Source of the DNA: Halobacteriales archaeon QS_5_70_17 | GTDB taxonomy: Archaea; Halobacteriota; Halobacteria; Halobacteriales; Haloarculaceae | Direction of reading: 5' to 3' | Assembly (NCBI GenBank): GCA_003021975.1 | Contig: PXRR01000044.1 | Span: 4,410 to 37,033, forward strand | DNA length: 32,624 nucleotides | Part shown: positions 22,690-29,322 of the stretch, one piece after another | Position numbering within the stretch: the first letter of the stretch is position 1 | How the letters are laid out: every line of letters starts with the position of its first letter | Program-made: the position numbers and the translations under genes | The notes under the pieces: generated by a model | The model's input: only the letters and a program-made list of their open reading frames with translations | What the model was told of the DNA's origin: nothing | Database searches by the model: none

Positions 22690-24036
22690 TCAGGGGCCCA
22701 CCAGCCCGACGGCATACGCGAGCGCCGCGGCGATGACCGCGGCGGCGCTCGTCGCGGCGAAGTTGACGCCCTTGTTGTAGAGGTACGTCCCCTCGACGGT
22801 CGCCCCGAGGAGGCTGTCGACGGTCATGCCGCCGAGCCCGGCGGCGACGATCACCAGTCCGCCGACCGCTCCGAGCGGGAAGAACGCGAGCGCGATCAGG
22901 GCGACGACGGCCGCCCCCGCCGCCCCGGCGAGTTCCCCCTGCCAGGTGACCCCGCCGTCGGTTCCCGGGGGGACCCGCTGGAAGGTCGTGATCAGGCGGG
23001 TGTTGTCGTAGAGGCCGCCGATCTCGCTGGAGAGGGTGTCGCTCATCGCGGCCGCGACCGATCCGGCGAAGGCGTACAGGAACAGCCCCTCGGGCAGGCC
23101 GACCATCGGGCTGGCCGCCGCACCGACCAGGGCAGCCAGCGCCGCCGCCGAGTTGGCGATCACGTTGCCGCTGCCGCGCGCACCCTCGTTGTCCTCTGCG
23201 ATCCCCCGCTCGCGTTTCTCCTCGTAGCGGAACTTCGTCGAGAGCCCGCCGACGACGAAAAACGAGATCAGGACGGCGAACCAGCCGTAGTCCCCGAGGA
23301 CGACCGTGAGCAGGGCCAGCAGCACGCCGGTGAGCATCCCGGGGATCGAGGCCGTCTCGAGAGCGTAGGAGAGATAGCCCAGCACGGCGACCAGACCGAG
23401 GGCGACGGCGACCTGGGTCGCCGACGCCTCGACTGGGAGTTCGGTGAACAGCCAGAGCACCAGCGCGACCGAGACCATCACCAGCGGGTCGTCGCGCTCG
23501 AACAGCAGCGACCGGAGCAGCGCCGCCAGGAGGGCGCCGGCGGCGGCCAGGAAGACGACCCGCGAGAGCGAGAGCGGGACGGAACCGCCCGCGAGCGCGG
23601 CGCTGGCGAGCAACCCTCCCAGTCCGGCGGCGGTGCCGCCGAGAGAGAACGCTACGACGCCGGCGAACTCGTCGCCGACAGCCGCCAGCGCGGCCTTCTG
23701 AGCGAGGTCGCCGTACCCGACGACGACCGTGCCGGCGACGAACGCGCCGACGGGCATCCCGAACCGGAGCGCGACCAGCGCCAGGCCGGCGGCCGCGAGC
23801 GCGAACCCCGCGAGCCCGTAGAGCCGGCCCTCCTCGAAGTCGCCCGGGCGAGCGAACAACTCGAAGATCGGCCCGTCGTCGACGCCGACGAGCGCGAACG
23901 CCGCGAGCGCCGCGAACGGGGCCGCGGCGACGACGGCGGCGACCGCCGGCGCCGCTCGCCCCTGGACTGCGGGAGCGACGAGCGAGAGCGTGGAGACGGC
24001 GGCGAACGCACCCGCCCGTCGGACCGTGTGAGACAC
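22690..24036 (-). CDS. DUF92/TMEM19-like polytopic membrane protein
   Basis: A 448-residue protein with about twelve hydrophobic segments. The C-terminal two-thirds carry the DUF92 hallmarks: TKFRYEEKRERGIAEDNEG, ARGSGNVIANS, AAMSDTLSSEIG and GTDGGVTWQGE, ending NKGVNFAATS. Plant VTE6 of this family is a phytyl-phosphate kinase, so an archaeal role in phosphorylating an isoprenoid alcohol monophosphate is a reasonable hypothesis; the N-terminal third resembles the membrane fold of CTP-dependent dolichol/phytol kinases. The start is a GTG at 24036, with TATA-like ATTAAGT on the reverse strand about 25-31 bases ahead, so the message should be leaderless. Its first 11 bases and promoter recur inverted at the very end of the window. 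Confidence 0.84.
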   Translation of the reverse strand: MSHTVRRAGAFAAVSTLSLVAPAVQGRAAPAVAAVVAAAPFAALAAFALVGVDDGPIFELFARPGDFEEGRLYGLAGFALAAAGLALVALRFGMPVGAFVAGTVVVGYGDLAQKAALAAVGDEFAGVVAFSLGGTAAGLGGLLASAALAGGSVPLSLSRVVFLAAAGALLAALLRSLLFERDDPLVMVSVALVLWLFTELPVEASATQVAVALGLVAVLGYLSYALETASIPGMLTGVLLALLTVVLGDYGWFAVLISFFVVGGLSTKFRYEEKRERGIAEDNEGARGSGNVIANSAAALAALVGAAASPMVGLPEGLFLYAFAGSVAAAMSDTLSSEIGGLYDNTRLITTFQRVPPGTDGGVTWQGELAGAAGAAVVALIALAFFPLGAVGGLVIVAAGLGGMTVDSLLGATVEGTYLYNKGVNFAATSAAAVIAAALAYAVGLVGP

Positions 24037-24124
24037 GACACTGGATTCCGCCGAGGCCCACTTAATCCTCTCGGGATTTGGATACGCCGCCGGACGCGGT
24101 CGCCGACGGGACCGAGAGCGCCCG
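24026..24124. repeat. Internal copy of a 99-bp inverted repeat
   Basis: These 99 bases hold the first 11 bases of the DUF92 gene, its promoter and the last codons of the neighbouring gene. Their exact reverse complement forms the last 99 bases of the window (32526-32624). The match ends at 24125/32525. See the terminal copy. Confidence 0.9.
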
Positions 24125-24451
24125 GCCGCTGGCCGGGTTCCGGAACGTCCGGTTCTGGAGCATCTCGACGACGTTCGCGGCGACGTAGGTCAACCCGTCG
24201 TCGGCGACGGCCAGCCGTCGCTCCTCGGGGACGTGGTGCTCGGCGAACAGGGCGTCGACGGCGTCGCGTTTCTCCGCCGGCCAGTTGGCCATCGTCTCCA
24301 TGGTGTCCTTGCGCTCCGCCACGAACTCCACGGTCCGCCCTTCGGCCATCGCTGCCCGCGCCTCCTCGACGGTCGCTGACTGGCCCTGGTCGATCGCGGA
24401 GTTGACGTTGAAGAACAGCAGCGTCAGGTCGTCGACGGTGATCGTCGCCAT
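24062..24451 (-). CDS. Haloarchaeal conserved protein of unknown function (129 residues)
   Basis: A soluble protein starting MATITVDDLTLLFFNVNSAI and ending SGGVSKSRED, with a helical middle (ATVEEARAAMAEGRTVEFVAERKDTMETMANWP) and VAANVVEMLQNRTFRNPASG near the end. No catalytic or metal motif is visible and I do not recognise the family. The frame is open six codons further, but the ATG at 24451 gives the simpler N-terminus. It is upstream of the DUF92 gene on the same strand; the 25-bp gap to that GTG contains a TATA-like ATTAAGT that overlaps its own stop codon, so the next gene can be transcribed separately. The base composition is ordinary for the window. Confidence 0.74.
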   Translation of the reverse strand: MATITVDDLTLLFFNVNSAIDQGQSATVEEARAAMAEGRTVEFVAERKDTMETMANWPAEKRDAVDALFAEHHVPEERRLAVADDGLTYVAANVVEMLQNRTFRNPASGRALSVPSATASGGVSKSRED

Positions 24452-24630
24452 ACCGGCGGATACGGCCACGACCGTATGAACCGACCGGTAGCGGTCCGTC
24501 TTCCGGGGCGCCGGAGCGGCGATACCCCACGGTCTCGATAGCGGCTCCTGCGGGGCTCGGCGAACGCGGCCGCTGTTTTACCAGACGGTCGCGCGAACTG
24601 GTTCCCGGGTCCGATCAGGCGACGATTTCC

Positions 24631-24780
24631 GTGCGAGAAGACGACCGGGGGCGGGTCGTCGTAATCGACGAGGCGACGGGGATCCGAGTCGAGAGCGACA
24701 ATCGACCGATCGCGCTACGAACGCTCGCGGAGAAACTGGAGGTCGAACGGCCCCCGGAGGAGAGACGATCCCGGCGGTGA
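24631..24780 (+). CDS. Small ORF with uncertain start (49 residues)
   Basis: The frame VREDDRGRVVVIDEATGIRV, then ESDNRPIALRTLAEKLE and a basic tail, reads like a native small haloarchaeal protein. The codons before GTG 24631 (TSDQATIS in the same frame) are also protein-like, but no ATG, GTG or TTG precedes them in that frame, only a CTG at 24598. So either GTG 24631 is the start, a non-standard start is used, or the 5' end has been lost. There is no clear Shine-Dalgarno match; TTTTA at 24576-24580 is the only TATA-like spot. Function unknown. Confidence 0.42.
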   Translation: MREDDRGRVVVIDEATGIRVESDNRPIALRTLAEKLEVERPPEERRSRR

Positions 24781-25041
24781 CTCGCGGCCCCCACCGCCAG
24801 GCAGAGGACGGGAGGTGCGCCTCGGCCCTCGCCGTCCGGCGGTCCAGGCGGCACTCCCGGCCGCCGACGGACGCCGCGACCGCGATGTAGTCGGGGGGGA
24901 CGGGTGCGACGAGGAGCGCGCCGCCGTCGAGTGCGCGGCGTGGTCGGTCGCGGTCGGGGCCGGCCGCCCCGGCGAGAGGCGGTGCTGGCAGAGGCGGTAG
25001 GGGCGTGATACTTACGTCGGTTCCCCGATAGACTCTCCTCC

Positions 25042-25650
25042 GTGGGACTGTACGACCGCTATCTGGCCGCCCGCATCCGGCGGAACGACGCCGACCCGCC
25101 CCGGACTATCGCGCTCGTGATCACCGAGCGCGACCTGCTCGAACAGGACGCCTACGACCGACTGGAGGCGTTCCTCCGGTGGGCGTTCGACGGCGGCGCC
25201 GAGCGGGTCATGGTCTACGTCTCCGTGCTCGACGAGGCCGCGGTGCCGACGCTGCGCCGGACGCTCGCGGAGATCGACTCCCCCCGACCGCTGGCGGTCC
25301 GGGGTCCCGACGACGACGAGCGCGCCGACGCCCCCGTCCAGGTGAGCATCGGGCTGGGCGGGAAGGCGGAGTTCGCGAGCGCGGTCCGGAGCGTCGCCGA
25401 GGACGTCGAGGACGGCGAACTCTCCAGCGACGACCTCTCGGAGAGCGACATCGAGGCCGGACTGGTCTTCCCGACGGCGCCGGACCTCGTGATCAAGACC
25501 GGCGCCGAGCGGCTCTCGGATTTCATGATCTGGCAGTCGGTCTACTCGGAGCTGTACTTCACTGACGTCAACTGGCGGGACTTCCGCAAGCGGGACTTCC
25601 TCCGGGCGGTCAGGGACTACCAGGACCGCCAGCGGCGGTTCGGACGGTGA
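25042..25650 (+). CDS. Cis-prenyltransferase homologue lacking DGNRR, keeping C-terminal RxG (NgBR-like)
   Basis: A 202-residue member of the undecaprenyl-diphosphate synthase fold, clearest at DLVIKTGAERLSDFMIWQ and SELYFTDVNWRDF, which align with bacterial UppS regions. The N-terminal catalytic block is gone: where DGNRR belongs the sequence reads ALVITERDLL, and RTGGE has become KTGAE. The C-terminus RDYQDRQRRFGR keeps the RxG motif (199-201) that other subunits need for activity. This is the pattern of the non-catalytic subunit NgBR/Nus1 in eukaryotic dolichol synthesis. A DGNRR-bearing partner lacking RxG is encoded at 26613-27536. The start is a GTG at 25042 with a TATA-like GATACTTAC at 25007-25015, 27 bases ahead, so leaderless. 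It may therefore be the accessory subunit of a two-part enzyme making the polyprenyl carrier. Confidence 0.85.
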   Translation: MGLYDRYLAARIRRNDADPPRTIALVITERDLLEQDAYDRLEAFLRWAFDGGAERVMVYVSVLDEAAVPTLRRTLAEIDSPRPLAVRGPDDDERADAPVQVSIGLGGKAEFASAVRSVAEDVEDGELSSDDLSESDIEAGLVFPTAPDLVIKTGAERLSDFMIWQSVYSELYFTDVNWRDFRKRDFLRAVRDYQDRQRRFGR

Positions 25651-25746
25651 ACGGCGGCCGTCGACCGGTGTCCGCCACCGCGCCGGGGATTCCGGTCCGG
25701 ACGCGGACTGGTACGATTTACGTGCCGGCTGGCGTTACCCCGAGGT

Positions 25747-26616
25747 ATGACCGGGACGACGATCCGCACGCTCCGCGAGAAGTACGACGCCGGCGAGCCG
25801 CTGACCATGCTGACGGCTTACGACGCGCCGATCGCCCGGCTCGTCGACGAGGGCGGGGTGGACATGATCCTCGTCGGGGACAGCGCGGGCCACAACCACC
25901 TCGGCTACGGGGACACGCTCCCCGTGACCCTCGAGGAGGCGCTCTCGAACACCGGTGCCGTGGCCCGCGCGGCCGACGACGCGCTGGTGATCGGCGACCT
26001 CCCCTTTCTCACCTACGGCGCCTCCCTCGAGCAGTCGGTCGAGAACGCCGGTCGCTTCCTGAAAGAGGCGGGCGCGGACGCGGTGAAACTCGAGACCGCT
26101 CCCGGGGGGGAGACCACGATCGAGCTCGTCGAGCGGCTGGTCGAACTCGGCATCCCCGTCCAGGGCCACGTCGGGCTGACGCCCCAGCGCATGAACGAGA
26201 TGGGCGGGGCCGTCATCCAGGGTCGGGAGGGGCCGGAGTCGGCGTTCGCGGACGAACTCGTCGATACCGCCCGCCGGCTGGCCGACGCGGGCGTGTTCAC
26301 GCTCGTCCTCGAGGGGATCACCGAACCGGTCGCCAAGCGCGTCACCGAGGCCGTCGACGTCCCGACGATCGGCATCGGGGCCGGGCGGTACGTCGACGGT
26401 CAGGTGCTCGTGATCAACGACGTGCTCGGGCTCGGCGGCGAGGGCTACAGGCTCTCGAAGCAGTACGCCGACCTGGACGGCGTGATCGCCGGGGCCGTCG
26501 AGTCGTACGTCTCGGACGTCGAGAGCGGCGCCTTCCCGACCGAGGAGAACATCTACGAGCCGATCGACGACGGCGGGACGGATGCGGGGGCCGATCGCGG
26601 CGCGGACGAGGACTAG
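25747..26616 (+). CDS. panB: 3-methyl-2-oxobutanoate hydroxymethyltransferase (ketopantoate synthesis)
   Basis: A 289-residue PanB, adding a hydroxymethyl group from methylene-tetrahydrofolate or the archaeal equivalent to 2-oxoisovalerate, the first step to pantothenate and coenzyme A. The TIM-barrel motifs are complete: LTAYDAPIARLVDEGGVD, MILVGDSAGHNHLGY (metal Asp), VIGDLPFLTYG, AVKLE, QGHVGLTPQ, TLVLEGI (catalytic Glu) and TIGIGAGRYVDGQVLV. An acidic tail of about 25 residues is a haloarchaeal addition. ATG at 25747 with a TATA-like GATTTACG about 30 bases ahead. Its stop and that of the convergent uppS share the four bases CTAG. It lies between two cis-prenyltransferase homologues with no evident metabolic link. 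Confidence 0.95.
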   Translation: MTGTTIRTLREKYDAGEPLTMLTAYDAPIARLVDEGGVDMILVGDSAGHNHLGYGDTLPVTLEEALSNTGAVARAADDALVIGDLPFLTYGASLEQSVENAGRFLKEAGADAVKLETAPGGETTIELVERLVELGIPVQGHVGLTPQRMNEMGGAVIQGREGPESAFADELVDTARRLADAGVFTLVLEGITEPVAKRVTEAVDVPTIGIGAGRYVDGQVLVINDVLGLGGEGYRLSKQYADLDGVIAGAVESYVSDVESGAFPTEENIYEPIDDGGTDAGADRGADED

Positions 26617-27536
26617 TCGGCGGCGGGTTCGGGGAGTTCCTCGTCGACGCGGTCGATGGGTTCGATCTCCAGTTCCGGGAGGTCCCCGACGTTCTCGCGG
26701 AGGCGGCGCACCAGCCCCCCGTCGGCGCCGACGGCGCCGACGAGCGCGAGCGCGCGCTCGGCGCGGGTCCGCTGCCAGGACTGCTGGCGGGACTGGTAGG
26801 TGCGGATCGCCCGCAGGAAGTCCACCCGGGAGAACTCCGGCCAGTAGGGCGCGCAGAAGAAGACGGCGGCCTCGTTGCCGTTGGCGTGCCACGGCAGGAA
26901 GTTCGAGGTGCGTTCGTCGCCGCCCGTCCGGATGATCAGGTCGACGTCCCGCGGCGGGCGCTCTGCGAGGTGCTCCTCGACGGTGTCGACGTCGACGTCC
27001 TCGCTCGTCAGGTCGTCGGCCTCGACCGCGGCGGCGACCTTCCGGGCGGCGTCGAGCAGTTCCGCCCGACCGCCGTACGCGAGCGCGACGTTGAGCCGCT
27101 GGGCCTCGTACCCCTCCGTCCGCCGCTCGGCGTAGTCGACGGCCTCCCGGACCCGCTCGGGGAGCTGCTCGAGCTGTCCGATCGCGCGGATGCGGACTTC
27201 CTCCTCGTGTACGCTCGGCTCGTCGGCGAACTCGTAGAGCTTCCGCTCGATGAGGTCGAACAGCTCCTCGCGCTCCGCTGGCGGTCGATCGAAGTTCTCC
27301 GTCGAGAAGGCGTACAGCGTCAGTTCCCGGACGCCCAGTTCCGCACACCAGTCGAGGATCTCCTCGGTCGTTCGCGCGCCCTCGCGGTGGCCCGACGCCG
27401 TGTCGTCGCCGCGCTGCTGGGCGTACCGCCGGTTCCCGTCCTGTATCACCGCGACGTGGTCCGGAGCGCCGTCGACCTCTCGCTCGAGAACCCGCTCGTA
27501 GACCCCGTGTGCCAGCCGCTGCAACCGCCGTGCCAT
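26613..27536 (-). CDS. uppS: Cis-prenyltransferase (undecaprenyl-diphosphate synthase family), catalytic type
   Basis: A 307-residue long-form cis-prenyltransferase making the C50-60 polyprenyl-diphosphate carrier for glycan assembly. DHVAVIQDGNRRYAQ has the catalytic Asp33 and Arg36/37; TLYAFSTENFDRP, NVALAYGGRAEL and IIRTGGDERTSNFLPW (203-216) are also intact. The C-terminal part differs from bacterial enzymes: after LRAIRTYQSRQQSWQRTRAE there is no RxG motif, and a further 50 residues rich in acidic residues follow. Eukaryotic DHDDS likewise lacks RxG and depends on NgBR to supply it; here a homologue with RxG but no DGNRR lies 1 kb away. Start ATG 27536. Substrate chain length is inferred only from lineage. 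Confidence 0.93.
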   Translation of the reverse strand: MARRLQRLAHGVYERVLEREVDGAPDHVAVIQDGNRRYAQQRGDDTASGHREGARTTEEILDWCAELGVRELTLYAFSTENFDRPPAEREELFDLIERKLYEFADEPSVHEEEVRIRAIGQLEQLPERVREAVDYAERRTEGYEAQRLNVALAYGGRAELLDAARKVAAAVEADDLTSEDVDVDTVEEHLAERPPRDVDLIIRTGGDERTSNFLPWHANGNEAAVFFCAPYWPEFSRVDFLRAIRTYQSRQQSWQRTRAERALALVGAVGADGGLVRRLRENVGDLPELEIEPIDRVDEELPEPAAD

Positions 27537-27700
27537 GGCCGGGACGAGTCTTGCCGTCGGTATGAGTCTTTTGAACGTTTACACGCTCGCGCCGGCGAGC
27601 GTCGGTCGGCCGAACCGGGAGGATCCCCCCGATCGCGCCGGTAGCGTCCGGCAGCCGCCCCCTACCCGACGCTGAACCGTCCGAGCTGTCACCCGGAGGG

Positions 27701-27710
27701 TTTTAATATA
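27701..27710 (+). promoter_or_regulatory. TATA-like promoter of the tandem csp genes
   Basis: TTTTAATATA at 27701-27710 lies about 25-30 bases before the ATG at 27733, giving a leaderless or near-leaderless transcript. It is the strongest TATA-like element in the window, fitting a highly expressed gene pair. Confidence 0.6.
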
Positions 27711-27732
27711 GGGACGACAAGGGTAAACTGCA

Positions 27733-27927
27733 ATGGCGACCGGTACGGTTGATTTCTTCAACGACACTGGCGGTTACGGGTTCATCGAGACCGACGAGTC
27801 CGACGAGGACGTGTTCTTCCACATGGAGGACGTCGGCGGCGAGGACCTCGAGGAGGGGCAGGAAGTCGAATTCGAGATCGTGCAGGCCGACAAGGGCCCG
27901 CGCGCGAAGAACCTGACGAGGCTCTAG
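27733..27927 (+). CDS. cspA: Cold-shock-domain protein CspA, first copy
   Basis: A 64-residue OB-fold RNA chaperone. RNP1-like [10 protein letters not shown] and RNP2-like DVFFHMEDV are intact, flanked by GTVDFFND and KGPRAKNL. It binds single-stranded RNA or DNA and melts secondary structure, mostly in the cold or at high expression generally. The acidic loop DESDEDVFF is a halophile feature. It has a strong TATA box ahead and is followed, after one base, by a second near-identical copy. The differences are a few residues (for example GGEDLEEG against GGPDLEEG), so the two arose by recent tandem duplication or are kept alike by gene conversion. Confidence 0.95.
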   Translation: MATGTVDFFNDTGGYGFIETDESDEDVFFHMEDVGGEDLEEGQEVEFEIVQADKGPRAKNLTRL

Positions 27928-27928
27928 G

Positions 27929-28123
27929 ATGGCGAAAGGAACTGTCGACTTCTTCAACGACACGGGCGGCTACGGGTTCATCGAGACCGAGGAATCCGAC
28001 GAGGACGTGTTCTTCCACATGGAAGACGTCGGCGGCCCCGACCTCGAGGAGGGGCAGGAGGTCGAGTTCGAGATCGAGCAGGCCGACAAGGGCCCGCGCG
28101 CGACGAACCTCGAACGCCTGTAA
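27929..28123 (+). CDS. cspA: Cold-shock-domain protein CspA, second copy
   Basis: A 64-residue paralogue of the csp gene ahead, with the same RNP1 ([10 protein letters not shown]) and RNP2 (DVFFHMEDV) motifs and no differences at nucleic-acid-contacting aromatics. Its ATG is one base after the previous stop (TAG, G, ATG), so it should be translated by re-initiation from the same message. The end of this gene is repeated in tandem: CTCGAACGCC plus GTAAG occurs at 28109-28124 and again at 28125-28140, so the second copy lies just past the stop. The doubled gene may raise dose or form a heterodimer. Confidence 0.95.
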   Translation: MAKGTVDFFNDTGGYGFIETEESDEDVFFHMEDVGGPDLEEGQEVEFEIEQADKGPRATNLERL

Positions 28124-28140
28124 GCTCGAACGCCCGTAAG
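28109..28140 (+). repeat. Tandem 16-bp repeat across the second csp stop codon
   Basis: Two 16-base units, CTCGAACGCCTGTAAG at 28109-28124 and CTCGAACGCCCGTAAG at 28125-28140, differ at one base. The first holds the last codons and stop of csp2; the second repeats them, TAA included, as untranslated sequence, consistent with slippage. Confidence 0.7.
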
Positions 28141-28235
28141 GCACCGACCGATCGATTCTGACGGGGCCGGCCTTCGCCGCCCCCGTTCGCATTCCGGACC
28201 GTGAGGCGTATGTCCGCGCAGAGATAGACACGATC

Positions 28236-28631
28236 ATGGAAACCGTCGACGAGGACCTCTACCAGCGCACGAAGGCGCTCCTAGAGCCGGGCGACGTCGA
28301 ACTGAACGGACTGATCGTCCACACCGACTTCGGCGGGAACGAGGAGGCCCGCCTCCACGAGGCGACCCTCGAGATCGGCGACGCCGTCGCCGACCGCGCC
28401 GGGAAGGGCGACACGTACGTCTACTCCGGCAACGACGACGATCGGTTCGGCCTCAACCAGCACCAGGGACTCACTATCGAGGGCGACGAGTTCGTCTGGG
28501 AGTGCCAGCAGCTCCTGCGGGACGGGACGTTCGATCTGGTGATCTACTACGAGGCCGACGTCGACCAGGCGGCGCTCGTCGAGGAGGTCGAGGGGATGGG
28601 CTTCGAGGTGACCAGCGTCGAGGGCGACTGA
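28236..28631 (+). CDS. Haloarchaeal DUF5778-like protein
   Basis: A 131-residue acidic soluble protein, starting METVDEDLYQRTKALLEPGD, with conserved-looking stretches DTYVYSGNDDDRFGLNQHQG, DEFVWECQQLLRDGTFDLV and a final GFEVTSVEGD. I believe this is the family called DUF5778 in haloarchaea, from memory of its signature; no activity is known. The single Cys in WECQQLL and paired His are not enough for a metal site. It is 112 bp downstream of csp2 on the same strand; the gap holds only a short TATA-poor leader, so co-transcription with csp is possible. Confidence 0.75.
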   Translation: METVDEDLYQRTKALLEPGDVELNGLIVHTDFGGNEEARLHEATLEIGDAVADRAGKGDTYVYSGNDDDRFGLNQHQGLTIEGDEFVWECQQLLRDGTFDLVIYYEADVDQAALVEEVEGMGFEVTSVEGD

Positions 28632-28709
28632 CGCCGCCCGCACTGTCAGTTTTCACGACTGGTAGGACGATTTTTATTGCCCGCGTCGATGAGAGAAACA
28701 CGTCCTCGA

Positions 28710-28717
28710 GGAGGTGA
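28710..28717 (+). promoter_or_regulatory. Shine-Dalgarno site that fixes the winged-helix gene start
   Basis: GGAGGTGA at 28710-28717 is a full match to the anti-Shine-Dalgarno of archaeal 16S rRNA and lies five bases before a GTG at 28723. An upstream GTG at 28714 is inside the site and so cannot be the start. TTTTTATTG at 28671-28679 is the likely TATA box, leaving a leader of about 25 bases. Confidence 0.6.
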
Positions 28718-28722
28718 CGCAA

Positions 28723-29076
28723 GTGAGCGAACTGTGGGATCGAACCAATGCCGGCGATGCACCGTTGCTCGAACGTGCCGAGCGGTCGTCCACGCCCGAC
28801 GCCGCTGACGAACTGTTCTCGCTGTTGAGCGACAGACGGCGACGGCGGGCCGCCGCCTGGATCGGCGAGGCCGACGAACCGGTGGCGCTCGCGTCGGCCG
28901 TGGCCGGCCCCGAGGGCGGAGCGGACCGCGCACGCGTCGCTCTCGCCCACAACAACCTCCCGAAACTCGAGGACGCCGGCGTCCTCGAGTTCGACCGGGA
29001 GCGCGCCGTGGTCGCCCCGGGCGACCGTCTCGACGCGATCCTCGGAGTGCTGGACGTAGTCGTCGGAGCGAGCTAG
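28723..29076 (+). CDS. Winged-helix DNA-binding protein (DUF7344-like)
   Basis: A 117-residue protein. After a 25-residue acidic lead, DELFSLLSDRRRRRAAAWI is the first helix pair of a DUF7344/ArsR-like winged helix, and ARVALAHNNLPKLEDAGVLEFDRER is the recognition helix and wing as in the haloarchaeal family (commonly HNHLPKLEDAG). It should be a transcription regulator without a sensor domain. The start is set by the Shine-Dalgarno at 28710. Its stop shares the four bases CTAG with the convergent zinc protein at 29073. No target can be read from the sequence; an unlinked haloarchaeal regulon or auto-control is likely. Confidence 0.75.
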   Translation: MSELWDRTNAGDAPLLERAERSSTPDAADELFSLLSDRRRRRAAAWIGEADEPVALASAVAGPEGGADRARVALAHNNLPKLEDAGVLEFDRERAVVAPGDRLDAILGVLDVVVGAS

Positions 29077-29234
29077 TCGGAACAGACTGGGCAGCGTCCG
29101 GTCCACTCCGACTGATTGGCCGGACCGACGACCCCGTCGATGCGGAGGTCGGTCCAGCCCTCCGAACGGGCCGCGTGCTCGTCCTCGAAGCGCTCCGTCT
29201 CGCTACACTCCGCACAGACCACGTCGACGTTCAT
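29073..29234 (-). CDS. Mini zinc-binding protein (53 residues, two CxxC)
   Basis: A complete small protein, starting MNVDVVCAECSETERFEDEH and ending WTGRCPVCSD. Two CxxC pairs (CAEC near the N-terminus, CPVC at the end) would hold one zinc and clasp the intervening helix, as in haloarchaeal micro zinc-finger proteins, several of which are linked to stress and biofilm traits. An ATG start at 29234 and native acidic composition support it; a longer open frame upstream reads as Ser/Arg-rich shadow. It is divergent from ahbAB (start 29323), 88 bp apart. Target unknown. Confidence 0.75.
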   Translation of the reverse strand: MNVDVVCAECSETERFEDEHAARSEGWTDLRIDGVVGPANQSEWTGRCPVCSD

Positions 29235-29322
29235 GACGTCCCGTAGTCCACCCGCCCACTTAGGTGATGCTGCACGGCCGTCGAGCGCGTCGCTTATGCC
29301 GCGGTAGTTCCGAGGGCCGCCC

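Noticed and set aside
22633-24405. 590-codon forward frame opposite the DUF92 gene
   Set aside because: Charged low-complexity shadow; the DUF92 motifs are on the reverse strand.
24781-25041. Possible reverse-strand small protein between the 49-residue ORF and the prenyltransferase homologue
   Set aside because: One frame has a short protein-like run (LLVAPVPPDYIAVAAS) but no sensible start or context. I treat the 261 bp as intergenic, with the promoter at 25007-25015.
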